Notes under the pieces: generated by a model
Databases searched by the model: none
What the model was told of the DNA's origin: nothing
Seen by the model: only the letters and a program-made list of their open reading frames with translations
Assembly (NCBI GenBank): GCA_001920415.1
Contig: MNJR01000144.1
Coordinates: 1-38,783 of the forward strand
DNA: 38,783 nucleotides
From: Acidobacteria bacterium 13_1_20CM_3_53_8
Lineage (GTDB): Bacteria; Acidobacteriota; Blastocatellia; Pyrinomonadales; Pyrinomonadaceae
Reading direction: 5' to 3'
Shown: in pieces, positions 1 through 6,778 of the stretch
Numbering within the stretch: position 1 is the first letter of the stretch
How the letters are laid out: each line of letters opens with the position of its first letter
Made by a program: the position numbers and the translations under genes

Positions 1-993
1 CGCGGCGAAATTCTTACCGCCGCGAACGTGCTCGCATATCTTGATGCAATCGCTTCGTTCGCAGAAGTCGCGCGTGAGCACAACTATGTGCGTCCCATTG
101 TTTCCGAGCGCGTTGGTCTCAAGATTAAAGATGGCCGTCATCCTGTGCTTGAGAGAATTCTTGCAGAAGATTCTTTCGTCGCAAACGATCTTGAGCTTGG
201 GCTGGATGGTGCGCCGCAGATAGCCCTGATTACAGGCCCGAACATGTCCGGCAAATCAACATATCTGCGACAAGCCGCGTTGATTGTTCTGATGGCGCAG
301 ACGGGCTGCTTCGTTCCTGCCAGCGAAGCGCGGCTAGGCGTCTGCGACCGCATTTTTACGCGTATAGGTCTCTACGACCGTTTGGGAAGCGGCGAATCAA
401 CTTTCATGACAGAGATGGTCGAGACCGCGCAGATACTTCACAACGCAACCGTGCGCTCGCTGATTCTTCTGGACGAACTTGGGCGCGGCACTTCAACCTA
501 CGACGGGCTGGCAGTTGCGCGAGCGGTTCTGGAATACATTCACAATCATCCGGGCGTTCGTTCGCAGACTCTCTTCGCCACGCACTATCATGAGTTGACT
601 GAACTGGAAAACGTCCTGCCGCGTCTAAAGAATTTTCACGTTGAGATAGCAGAAGAGGGAAGCGAGCTTGTCTTTCTTTATCGCATAAGTCCGGGCGGAG
701 CAGAGAAAAGCTACGGCGTATATGCTGCGAAACTCGCTGGCCTGCCTCGCCCTGTGGTTCGCCGCGCGGAAGAGCTTTTGATTCACTACGAAACTCAAGA
801 GAATATTTCTACGAAAGAAACTCCGCGCCAGACTTCGCAATCACCTGAACGTGAATCCAGCATCGTGCGCGAGCTTCTAGCAACCGACATCAATTCGCTT
901 TCACCCGTAGAAGCTCTTATGAAACTCTTCGAGTTGAGAAAGCTCGCAGACGAAGAGGCGCAGCCTAATGTCCGTGTTGCGAAAAGAGCGTAG
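1..993 (+). CDS. mutS: DNA mismatch repair protein MutS, C-terminal part (5' end outside window)
   Basis: The reading frame is open from the first base, so the gene enters from the left and about 330 C-terminal residues are visible. They cover the end of the core/clamp region and the full ATPase domain. A Walker A motif GPNMSGKST, a Walker B LILLDELGRGTSTYDG and the signature block ATHYHELTELE are intact. The tail after the ATPase is poorly conserved, as usual for MutS. MutS dimers bind mismatches and use ATP to become sliding clamps that recruit MutL. The mismatch-reading N-terminal domain is outside the window, so MutS1 versus another MutS subfamily is not decided by the FxE motif; the ATPase block looks MutS1-like. 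A second, complete MutS lies at 34821-37625. The gene converges on the DMT exporter, with a heptamer hairpin between them. Confidence 0.93.
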   Translation, partial: RGEILTAANVLAYLDAIASFAEVAREHNYVRPIVSERVGLKIKDGRHPVLERILAEDSFVANDLELGLDGAPQIALITGPNMSGKSTYLRQAALIVLMAQTGCFVPASEARLGVCDRIFTRIGLYDRLGSGESTFMTEMVETAQILHNATVRSLILLDELGRGTSTYDGLAVARAVLEYIHNHPGVRSQTLFATHYHELTELENVLPRLKNFHVEIAEEGSELVFLYRISPGGAEKSYGVYAAKLAGLPRPVVRRAEELLIHYETQENISTKETPRQTSQSPERESSIVRELLATDINSLSPVEALMKLFELRKLADEEAQPNVRVAKRA

Positions 994-997
994 GTTT

Positions 998-1119
998 GAA
1001 GGGATGAGGGATGAAAGAAGGGATGAGGGATGAGGGATGAGGGATGAATAAGAGATAGTGAAAGCGTCAATACGCAACAGGCTCAATTCCTATTCATCCC
1101 TCATCCCTCATCCCTTCTC
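998..1119. repeat. Heptamer-arm inverted repeat (GGGATGA units)
   Basis: Tandem GGGATGA units at 1016-1050 are mirrored by 1091-1118, giving a stem of about 28 bp around a loop of about 40 nt. The left arm has one 7-bp unit more than the right, and a further partial unit run lies at 998-1015. It sits between the stop codons of two convergent genes, touching the stop of the minus-strand exporter gene. There is no T-tract, so it is not a canonical terminator, although an RNA hairpin here could still act on 3' ends. Confidence 0.9.
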
Positions 1120-2066
1120 TAGTGGCTCAGTGCTTCCGGGTGTTCTGACATCTCTTCAATGATTTTGCTCTTCGTTCTGCTGATGACGAGCGCGACGCCC
1201 GCAAAGATGAGCAGCGTGGCGATGCCCGTTCTACGGTTCCAGGTCTCCTGCAAAATCCAGGGCGCAAGCGCGAAGGCTATTAGAGGTTGAAGATAGATGT
1301 AGACGGCTACGGTGCTAGGCTCTACGCGAGCTAGCGCCCATGCGTTAAGGTAATAACAGCCTACGGTCGGCGCTAGGATTATATATGCGACGGCTATCCA
1401 CGTTCGTGTGCTAGCGTTCTGAAGAGAAGTTTGCGCCATCTCGTAACCGCCAACGGGAACAGTCACGAGTGTTCCGAAGATAAAAATCCACGTGATGACA
1501 GTGAGCGCGCCGTATCGCTTCACCAAATCTTTCGAGATTGCTATGTAAGCTCCATAGCAGACAGAGTTGACGAGTAGAAGAAGATTGCCGACGGTCTTCC
1601 CGCCCGTGTAATCTGCCCGAAAGGGGTCAACAAGATAGATCACTCCGCACGCGGCCAGCACTATGCCGAGCGCTTTGCGCCACGACATTGTATCGAAGCC
1701 AAGAGCTATGCTGATTAAGAGCGCGAAGACAGGAATGGTCGTGCCGATAATTGTGGAGTTGATGACGGTCGAAAGCGAAAGACCTTTGACATAGAGGAAC
1801 TGGTTGAGGACGACTCCGAGCAGGCTGTAGAGCGCAAGCAGTAAATAGTCTCTACGGCTTTCGATTACCACACGCCCTACTATGCTTTGTAGGAAAAGGA
1901 AAGCTATTGCAGCGCCGCCCACGCGGAATGCGACTAATCCAGTGCTTGGCAGAGCGCGCAGAGCAATTTTCCCGACGATAGGCCATGTCCCGAAAAGAAT
2001 TTGTACGACTATGAGGGCAAGATGAGGGGCAGCGCCACCGCGCCTGAAAGTCACGCCCGGTTTCAT
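1119..2066 (-). CDS. EamA/DMT-superfamily membrane transporter
   Basis: About 315 hydrophobic residues form roughly ten predicted membrane segments in two similar halves, the layout of EamA-domain (RhaT/YdcZ-like) exporters. The first half has the usual segment near FGTWPIVGKIALRALP, and the second half contains the NAWALARVEPSTVAVYIYLQ region typical of the second EamA repeat. Members export small metabolites such as amino acids or purines; the substrate cannot be read from sequence. I prefer the ATG at 2066; a GTG six codons upstream (2084) is also possible, and neither has a clear ribosome-binding site. It follows the E2 gene on the same strand after 146 nt, with a perfect 29-bp inverted repeat in the gap, so cotranscription with the PDH genes is uncertain. 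Confidence 0.88.
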   Translation of the reverse strand: MKPGVTFRRGGAAPHLALIVVQILFGTWPIVGKIALRALPSTGLVAFRVGGAAIAFLFLQSIVGRVVIESRRDYLLLALYSLLGVVLNQFLYVKGLSLSTVINSTIIGTTIPVFALLISIALGFDTMSWRKALGIVLAACGVIYLVDPFRADYTGGKTVGNLLLLVNSVCYGAYIAISKDLVKRYGALTVITWIFIFGTLVTVPVGGYEMAQTSLQNASTRTWIAVAYIILAPTVGCYYLNAWALARVEPSTVAVYIYLQPLIAFALAPWILQETWNRRTGIATLLIFAGVALVISRTKSKIIEEMSEHPEALSH

Positions 2067-2092
2067 AACAAGATGGTCGCGCACAGATTCAT

Positions 2093-2188
2093 GTCAGTAC
2101 CGCCTGCGGTAGCGGGCGGGTAGTATTTTGATTGCAAGCAAGTCACAAAGCCACTCGACACCCGCCCGCTACCGCAGGCGGTACTGAC
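2093..2188. repeat. GC-rich inverted repeat, family C, copy 1
   Basis: Positions 2093-2121 and 2160-2188 are exact reverse complements (29 bp) around a 38-nt AT-richer loop. The arm starts GTCAGTACCGCCTGCGG. The same arm recurs at 31271-31366 and, with a degenerate left arm, at 22637-22791. The copy lies between the E2 gene and the start of the DMT transporter. Confidence 0.93.
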
Positions 2189-2212
2189 CGCTCCTTAGTC
2201 ATAAAATCGCAA

Positions 2213-3619
2213 TCAGACGATAAGATAGAGCGGGTTTTCAAGTATGCGTTTGAATGTTTGCAGAAATCGTGCGCCCGTAGCCCCATCAACAACTCTGTGG
2301 TCGCAAGACATAGTGACGCGCATCAACTGTCTCACAACGATTTCGCCGTCACGAACAACCGGCTTAGGCGTCATCGCGCCCACAGCGAGTATGGCGGCTT
2401 CGGGCGGGTTGATGACGGCTGTGAATTCGTCAATGCCGAACATGCCAAGGTTGCTGATGGAAAAGGTTGCGCCCGTGTATTCTTCCGGGCGAAGTTTGCG
2501 TGAGCGCGCACGCTCGGCCAATTCTCTGACTTCGCCTGCAATCTGGCTTAAAGTCTTGCGCTCGGCGGCGCGCACAATGGGTGTAATCAGGCCGTCTTCG
2601 ATTGCAACGGCGACGCCTATGTCCGCGCTCTCGTAGTAGCGAACATTTTTATCCTGAAAGGATGCGTTGACCTGCGGATGTTGAATCAACGCGGCAGCCG
2701 CGACCTTGATGATTATGTCGTTGATGCTTATCTTCAGTTGCGGGTCAAGCTCGTTGATGCGGCGACGCATCTCTGCGGCCTGATCCATCTCAATCTCTGT
2801 CGTGAGGAAGAAATGTGGAACAGGCCCAAGCGATGTAGTCAAACGACGAGCTATAGTCTGGCGCATCTGCGTCATCGTCTCGTCGCGGTAAGCGGATGCG
2901 CCCTCGACTTCGGGCTGCTGATATGCTGGCCGTTCTGCTGCGCGCGCAAGCTTCTCAGGTTGCTGATCGCCCGCCTGAATCGCAGCTTCAATATCTCTTT
3001 TGATAATCCTGCCGCTTGGGCCGCTGCCCGTTAGCGTGCGCAGATTGATGCCTGCGTCGGCTGCCATCCTGGCCGCGATGGGCGAGACAATAAGACGCCT
3101 TGCTTCGCCTGTGGAAACGGAAGAGCCGTTGCCTGATGCTTCACTTGAATCCTGCGCTGGCCTTCTATCCTGAGTTTGCGAATCGGGAGCGCCGCCGCGT
3201 TCGCCTCTGAGCGGAGCGCCTTTGATTGTCTCCTGCGTTCTCTCGCCGCCGCGCTCAACTTGGGCCAACTCCTGCTCAGCGCCGTCGCCCCCGGCTTCCG
3301 CCTTCTGTTCTATCTTCTCTTTATTCTCGGCTGCTGGCTGCCCCGATCCAGCTTTGGCTTCGAGCGCGGAAATGTCTTCATCAGGCTCTGCGATAATAGC
3401 TATCAACTGACCAAGCGGCGCTGTCTCGCCCTCTTTAATCAGAATCTTTCGCAGCACACCAGTGCCTAGCGCCTGCATCTCCATAGTCGCCTTGTCAGTA
3501 TCAACTTCAGCAATCGGCTCGCCTACTGAAACCTTATCGCCCTCTTTCTTCAGCCAGCGCGCTAACTGCCCCTCCTCCATCGTAGGAGAAAGCTTCGGCA
3601 TCACAACCTGAGTTGCCAT
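2213..3619 (-). CDS. pdhC: Dihydrolipoamide acetyltransferase, E2 component of pyruvate dehydrogenase complex
   Basis: The 468-residue protein has three parts. The lipoyl domain (about 1-80) has the lipoylation lysine K43 in VDTDKATME. The peripheral subunit-binding domain (about 175-215) reads SPIAARMAADAGINL...GSGPSGRIIKRDI. The catalytic acyltransferase domain follows to the end, with the active-site motif DHRVVDG near the C-terminus. Long Ala/Pro/Glu/Gly-rich linkers separate the domains. E2 transfers the acetyl group from E1 to CoA and forms the complex core. A Shine-Dalgarno-like AAAGGA precedes the ATG. It is third in the operon after pdhA and pdhB; no E3 (lpd) gene is visible. Pyruvate rather than another 2-oxo acid is inferred from E1 alpha/beta similarity, and a branched-chain or acetoin role cannot be excluded. 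Confidence 0.93.
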   Translation of the reverse strand: MATQVVMPKLSPTMEEGQLARWLKKEGDKVSVGEPIAEVDTDKATMEMQALGTGVLRKILIKEGETAPLGQLIAIIAEPDEDISALEAKAGSGQPAAENKEKIEQKAEAGGDGAEQELAQVERGGERTQETIKGAPLRGERGGAPDSQTQDRRPAQDSSEASGNGSSVSTGEARRLIVSPIAARMAADAGINLRTLTGSGPSGRIIKRDIEAAIQAGDQQPEKLARAAERPAYQQPEVEGASAYRDETMTQMRQTIARRLTTSLGPVPHFFLTTEIEMDQAAEMRRRINELDPQLKISINDIIIKVAAAALIQHPQVNASFQDKNVRYYESADIGVAVAIEDGLITPIVRAAERKTLSQIAGEVRELAERARSRKLRPEEYTGATFSISNLGMFGIDEFTAVINPPEAAILAVGAMTPKPVVRDGEIVVRQLMRVTMSCDHRVVDGATGARFLQTFKRILENPLYLIV

Positions 3620-3652
3620 TCTTATGTCCTTTGAAAGTCTGGAGCCAGACTA

Positions 3653-3735
3653 ATTTTGGATTTTAGATTTTGGATTTTAGATTGGAAGAAGCGGAAAGCT
3701 CTTAAATCGCAAATCCAAAATCTAAAATCCAAAAT
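3653..3735. repeat. Heptamer-arm inverted repeat (TTTTGGA/TTTTAGA units)
   Basis: Alternating 7-bp units TTTTGGA and TTTTAGA at 3653-3683 are mirrored at 3711-3735, giving a perfect 25-bp stem with a loop of about 33 nt. The right arm ends on the first base of the pdhB stop codon (complement of 3735-3737). It fills the gap between pdhB and the E2 gene. Confidence 0.92.
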
Positions 3736-4718
3736 CAATCTAAATACGCTACCTCTTTTACAGCGGCGACGATCTTTTCGACGCTGGGGATTGCTTCCCG
3801 TTCAAGATTCTTTGCGTAGGGCATGGGCACGTCGGCGGCGGAGACGCGGCGCACGGGCGCGTCCAAAAAGTCGAATGCTCGCTCGGCTATCTCTGCGCTG
3901 AGTTCCGCGCCGATGCCGCAGAATGGATGCGACTCTTCGGCTATGACTACGCGGTTAGTCTTCTTAACAGAGTTGATGATTGTCTCTATATCGAGCGGGC
4001 GAAGGGTTCGCGGGTCAATTACTTCGCACGATACACCCTGCTTCTCTAATTCCTCGGCGGCCTTGAGCGCAAGCGGGACGGTCAGCGAGCGAGCTATGAT
4101 GGTGGCGTCCGTGCCCTCGCGCTTTACATCCGCGACACCAAGCGGAATTATGAAATCTTCGTCTTCTGGAACCTCGCCCTTGTTGCCGTACATGCGCTCC
4201 TGTTCCATGAAGATAACGGGATTGTCATCGCGTATGGCGCTCTTCAAAAGCCCTTTGGCGTCGGCAGGAGTTGAAGGCATGACTACTTTGAGGCCGGGGA
4301 AATGGGCGTACCACGATTCGAGCGCTTGAGAGTGCTGCGACGAAACCTGGAAAGCAGAGCCGTTGGGGCCGCGAAAGACTATAGGAATTTTGAACTGACC
4401 GCCGGACATGTAGCGCATCTTCGCGGCGGAGTTAATAATCTGATCAGTAGCAAGGATGCTGAAGTTGAAGGTCATGAACTCAATAACAGGGCGAAGACCG
4501 ACCATCGCCGCGCCAACGCCTAACCCTGCGAAGCCAAGCTCCGTGATGGGCGAATCAATCACACGCTTGTCTCCAAACTCGTCCAAAAGCCCTTTCGTCA
4601 CTTTGTAAGCGCCCTGATATTCAGCCACCTCTTCGCCCATCAGGAAGATTGTTTCGTCGCGCTGCATTTCTTCCCTGAGAGCCTGATTGAGCGCCTCGCG
4701 CATCGTTATAACTGCCAT
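3735..4718 (-). CDS. pdhB: Pyruvate dehydrogenase E1 component, beta subunit
   Basis: The 327-residue protein has the usual E1-beta length. It starts MAVITMREALNQAL and carries the pyrimidine-binding transketolase domain with the catalytic-glutamate region MGEEVAEYQGAYKVTKGL and the DSPITELGFAGLGVGAA block. The C-terminal transketolase domain has VIDPRTLRPLDIETI and EESHPFCGIGAEL. With the alpha subunit it forms the thiamine-diphosphate E1 that decarboxylates pyruvate and reductively acetylates the E2 lipoyl group. A CGGAG ribosome-binding site lies 9 nt before the ATG. The gene is second in the operon, separated from pdhA by 105 nt holding one hairpin and from E2 by 115 nt holding a different one. 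Confidence 0.95.
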   Translation of the reverse strand: MAVITMREALNQALREEMQRDETIFLMGEEVAEYQGAYKVTKGLLDEFGDKRVIDSPITELGFAGLGVGAAMVGLRPVIEFMTFNFSILATDQIINSAAKMRYMSGGQFKIPIVFRGPNGSAFQVSSQHSQALESWYAHFPGLKVVMPSTPADAKGLLKSAIRDDNPVIFMEQERMYGNKGEVPEDEDFIIPLGVADVKREGTDATIIARSLTVPLALKAAEELEKQGVSCEVIDPRTLRPLDIETIINSVKKTNRVVIAEESHPFCGIGAELSAEIAERAFDFLDAPVRRVSAADVPMPYAKNLEREAIPSVEKIVAAVKEVAYLD

Positions 4719-4743
4719 TCTATAAACTCCGAGTGATGTGAAC

Positions 4744-4825
4744 AGTTTTCAGTTTTTAGTTTTCAGTTTTAAGTAAAAGCCCGCTCGCTCTTCTTCTGAA
4801 AACTGAAAACTAAAAACTGAAAACT
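4744..4825. repeat. Heptamer-arm inverted repeat (GTTTTCA/GTTTTTA units)
   Basis: Positions 4744-4770 and 4799-4825 are exact reverse complements (27 bp), built from GTTTTCA and GTTTTTA heptamers, with a 28-nt loop. The right arm overlaps the pdhA stop codon (complement of 4824-4826): the TAG is part of the repeat unit. It is the only content of the pdhA-pdhB gap apart from the pdhB ribosome-binding site. Confidence 0.92.
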
Positions 4826-5936
4826 AATCAGTGTACACGTCCGTATAAAGCTCTTCGGGTGCGGGTTCGGGACTCTCTTCTGCGAAGCGAACTGCGTGCT
4901 CGACCTCTTCACGCACGCGCGATTCGATCTCTCCTAAAACCTTGTCGTCCAGAATCCCTTTCTCCATCAAGCTGGAAGTGAACAGCTTGATGGGATCGCG
5001 CTCCTGATGCTTTTCAATCTCGGCGCGTGTCCTGTAGTTGCCGGGGTCGGACATAGAGTGACCCATGAAACGATAGGTGCGAACTTCCAGCAGAGTCGGC
5101 AGGTTGTTTTTGCGTCCGCGCTCGACAGCACGCGCAACTGCGTCGCGCACGGCCAGAACGTCCATGCCATCAACGAACTCGCCTGCAATGTCGTAGGCGC
5201 ATGATTTCTGCGAAACGTCCGAGAGCGACATGGCGCGCTCAAGCGATGTGCCCATTCCGTACTGGTTGTTCTCGCAGATGTATATGCAGGGGAGCTTCCA
5301 CAGTTGAGCCATATTCAATGACTCGTGGAAAGCGCCCTGATTGACCGCAGCCTCGCCGAAGAAGCATAGCGTGACCTGATCCGTCCCCTTGTATTTGGTT
5401 GCGAAGGCTATGCCCGTTCCAAGAGGAATCTGCCCGCCTACAATCGCGTGGCCTCCAAGAAAATTTAGATTAACGTCGAAGAGATGCATCGAGCCGCCTT
5501 TGCCTGCGGAACAGCCTCCGGCCTTGCCGTAAAGCTCAGCCATGATTTCGTCGGGCGACATCCCTTTAGCCAGCGCATGGCCGTGATCGCGGTAGCTAGT
5601 CAGCACGTAATCGTCAGAGCGCAGCGCGGCGATAGCCCCCACAGCGACAGCCTCTTGTCCTATATAGAGATGGCAGAAGCCGCCTATCTTGCCTAGGCTG
5701 TAGGATTCAGCCGATTTCTCCTCGAAGCGACGTATGAGGATCATCTGATAGAGAAGGCGCAGAAGCTCGTCGCGCTCCTTTTCGTCAATCTTGCTTTTCT
5801 GCTCTTTCTTCTTCTCTTGATGTTGCTCTTGAAGCTCGGCTGTGTCGGCCTCTGGCGTTGCAGTTTCCATGACACTGGTGGAACTGCGCTCTTCAGCCCC
5901 CGCCCTTGACTTGCTCGGTGTAGATTGTTTGCTCAT
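4824..5936 (-). CDS. pdhA: Pyruvate dehydrogenase E1 component, alpha subunit
   Basis: The protein has about 370 residues from the ATG at 5936, which follows a GAGAG motif. A GTG 32 codons upstream (6032) is open in frame but adds poorly conserved sequence. A charged, probably disordered stretch of about 60 residues rich in Glu/Lys/Gln precedes the conserved dehydrogenase E1 domain, which begins near ELLRLLYQMILIRRFEE. The diphosphate-binding motif is visible as FFGEAAVNQG...CENNQYGMG, so the usual GDG aspartate is Glu (about residue 195). The phosphorylation-loop equivalent YRFMGHSMSDPGNYRT is present. The subunit binds thiamine diphosphate and works with PdhB. It is the first gene of the operon, with a promoter at 6071-6100. 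Confidence 0.94.
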   Translation of the reverse strand: MSKQSTPSKSRAGAEERSSTSVMETATPEADTAELQEQHQEKKKEQKSKIDEKERDELLRLLYQMILIRRFEEKSAESYSLGKIGGFCHLYIGQEAVAVGAIAALRSDDYVLTSYRDHGHALAKGMSPDEIMAELYGKAGGCSAGKGGSMHLFDVNLNFLGGHAIVGGQIPLGTGIAFATKYKGTDQVTLCFFGEAAVNQGAFHESLNMAQLWKLPCIYICENNQYGMGTSLERAMSLSDVSQKSCAYDIAGEFVDGMDVLAVRDAVARAVERGRKNNLPTLLEVRTYRFMGHSMSDPGNYRTRAEIEKHQERDPIKLFTSSLMEKGILDDKVLGEIESRVREEVEHAVRFAEESPEPAPEELYTDVYTD

Positions 5937-6070
5937 CAATTTTTCTCTCGCAACTCTTTTCAGCGCCGACTCCGGCTTACGCCACAGATATAGTGCGGTA
6001 TAAGCGTGGTTGTCGTTCGGGTGAACGCTCACGCATAGAATGCGTTACAGAGCCGATTGCGATGAGTTGG

Positions 6071-6100
6071 ATTATACGCGAGTCACGCGACGCAGTGCAA
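6071..6100 (-). promoter_or_regulatory. Sigma70-type promoter of the pdh operon
   Basis: Reading the minus strand, TTGCAC (6100-6095) and a perfect TATAAT (6076-6071) are 18 bp apart. Transcription would start near 6064. That leaves a leader of about 128 nt to the preferred pdhA ATG, or about 32 nt to the upstream GTG. It is the best promoter match seen in the window; this is by eye, not by scoring. Confidence 0.7.
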
Positions 6101-6109
6101 AAGCGTATG

Positions 6110-6156
6110 AAAAAAAGAGGGCGCACACCGGGCGATTTACGCTCTAGATGTGCGCC
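6110..6156 (-). terminator. Rho-independent terminator after the GGDEF segment
   Basis: On the minus strand an 8-bp GC-rich stem, GGCGCACA (6156-6149) with TGTGCGCC (6127-6120), is followed by CTC and seven Ts (6116-6110). It lies 24 nt downstream of the GGDEF stop codon and just upstream of the pdh promoter, so it insulates the two transcription units. It also implies that the GGDEF segment is, or recently was, the transcribed 3' end of the upstream gene. Confidence 0.85.
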
Positions 6157-6179
6157 TGTAAATGTTTCGTAGGCTGGAA

Positions 6180-6707
6180 TTATCTAAAAGTATCGTAGGA
6201 GCTTGCGGTCGGCATCGCCGAAAGTTCTGGAAGAACTTTGCGAGTGTGCTTGTCGCGCTGCATATTACGCGCGGCAGCCGTCAAAAGCTCTTCCGTTGTC
6301 TCGCCATCTGCTGGGAAGCAGGAGATGCCAATGCTCAACCCCACCTCTGTAGTGCGGCCAGTCCTGACTGTGAATTTGCATGATTGGACTGCCGCGCGGA
6401 TTCGCTCGGCAACCATGCCAGCCATCACGCTTGAAGCCATAGGCATTATCGCAACGAACTCGTCACCAGCGTAGCGTGTGAGTATGTCCATCTGCCGAAG
6501 CTCTTTCTTGATGACGGCGCCAATGTTGGCAAGCATGCGGTCGCCTACAGCGTGGCCGTATGTGTCGTTCACTTTCTTGAAGTCGTCAACGTCCATGCTG
6601 ATTACTGCCAGAGATTCTTTGTTCAGTCGCTGGCATTCGGCTATGCGTTGTTCGAGCATCATGTAGAAGGCGCGCGAATTTGGAAGGTCTGTGAGCGGGT
6701 CTGTCAA
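6180..6707 (-). CDS. GGDEF (diguanylate cyclase) domain, detached from the upstream HD-GYP gene by a frame break
   Basis: The 175 residues form a nearly complete GGDEF domain: DPLTDLPNSRAF at the start, the metal-binding MDVDDFKKVND, the active-site loop RYAGDEF (an AGDEF variant, usually active) and GLSIGISCFP. The domain makes c-di-GMP from two GTP. The only start-like codon is a TTG at 6707 without well-spaced ribosome-binding sequence. The frame stays open further upstream to about 6841 and there encodes TTEHVRLLESVCQHASSALN, the typical last helix of a GAF domain and its linker to GGDEF. This shows that the segment was the C-terminal part of the HD-GYP protein upstream. It may be translated by reinitiation or not at all. 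Confidence 0.8.
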   Translation of the reverse strand: MTDPLTDLPNSRAFYMMLEQRIAECQRLNKESLAVISMDVDDFKKVNDTYGHAVGDRMLANIGAVIKKELRQMDILTRYAGDEFVAIMPMASSVMAGMVAERIRAAVQSCKFTVRTGRTTEVGLSIGISCFPADGETTEELLTAAARNMQRDKHTRKVLPELSAMPTASSYDTFR

Positions 6708-6778
6708 CGCGCTCTCTTTTGTCTTCTCGAACGTCAGAGCGTTATTGAGCGCAGACGAAGCGTGCTGGCAAACGGATT

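Noticed and set aside
2132-2636. Plus-strand open frames opposite the E2 gene
   Set aside because: They are antisense to a clearly conserved protein and partly translate the family C repeat; composition is not protein-like.
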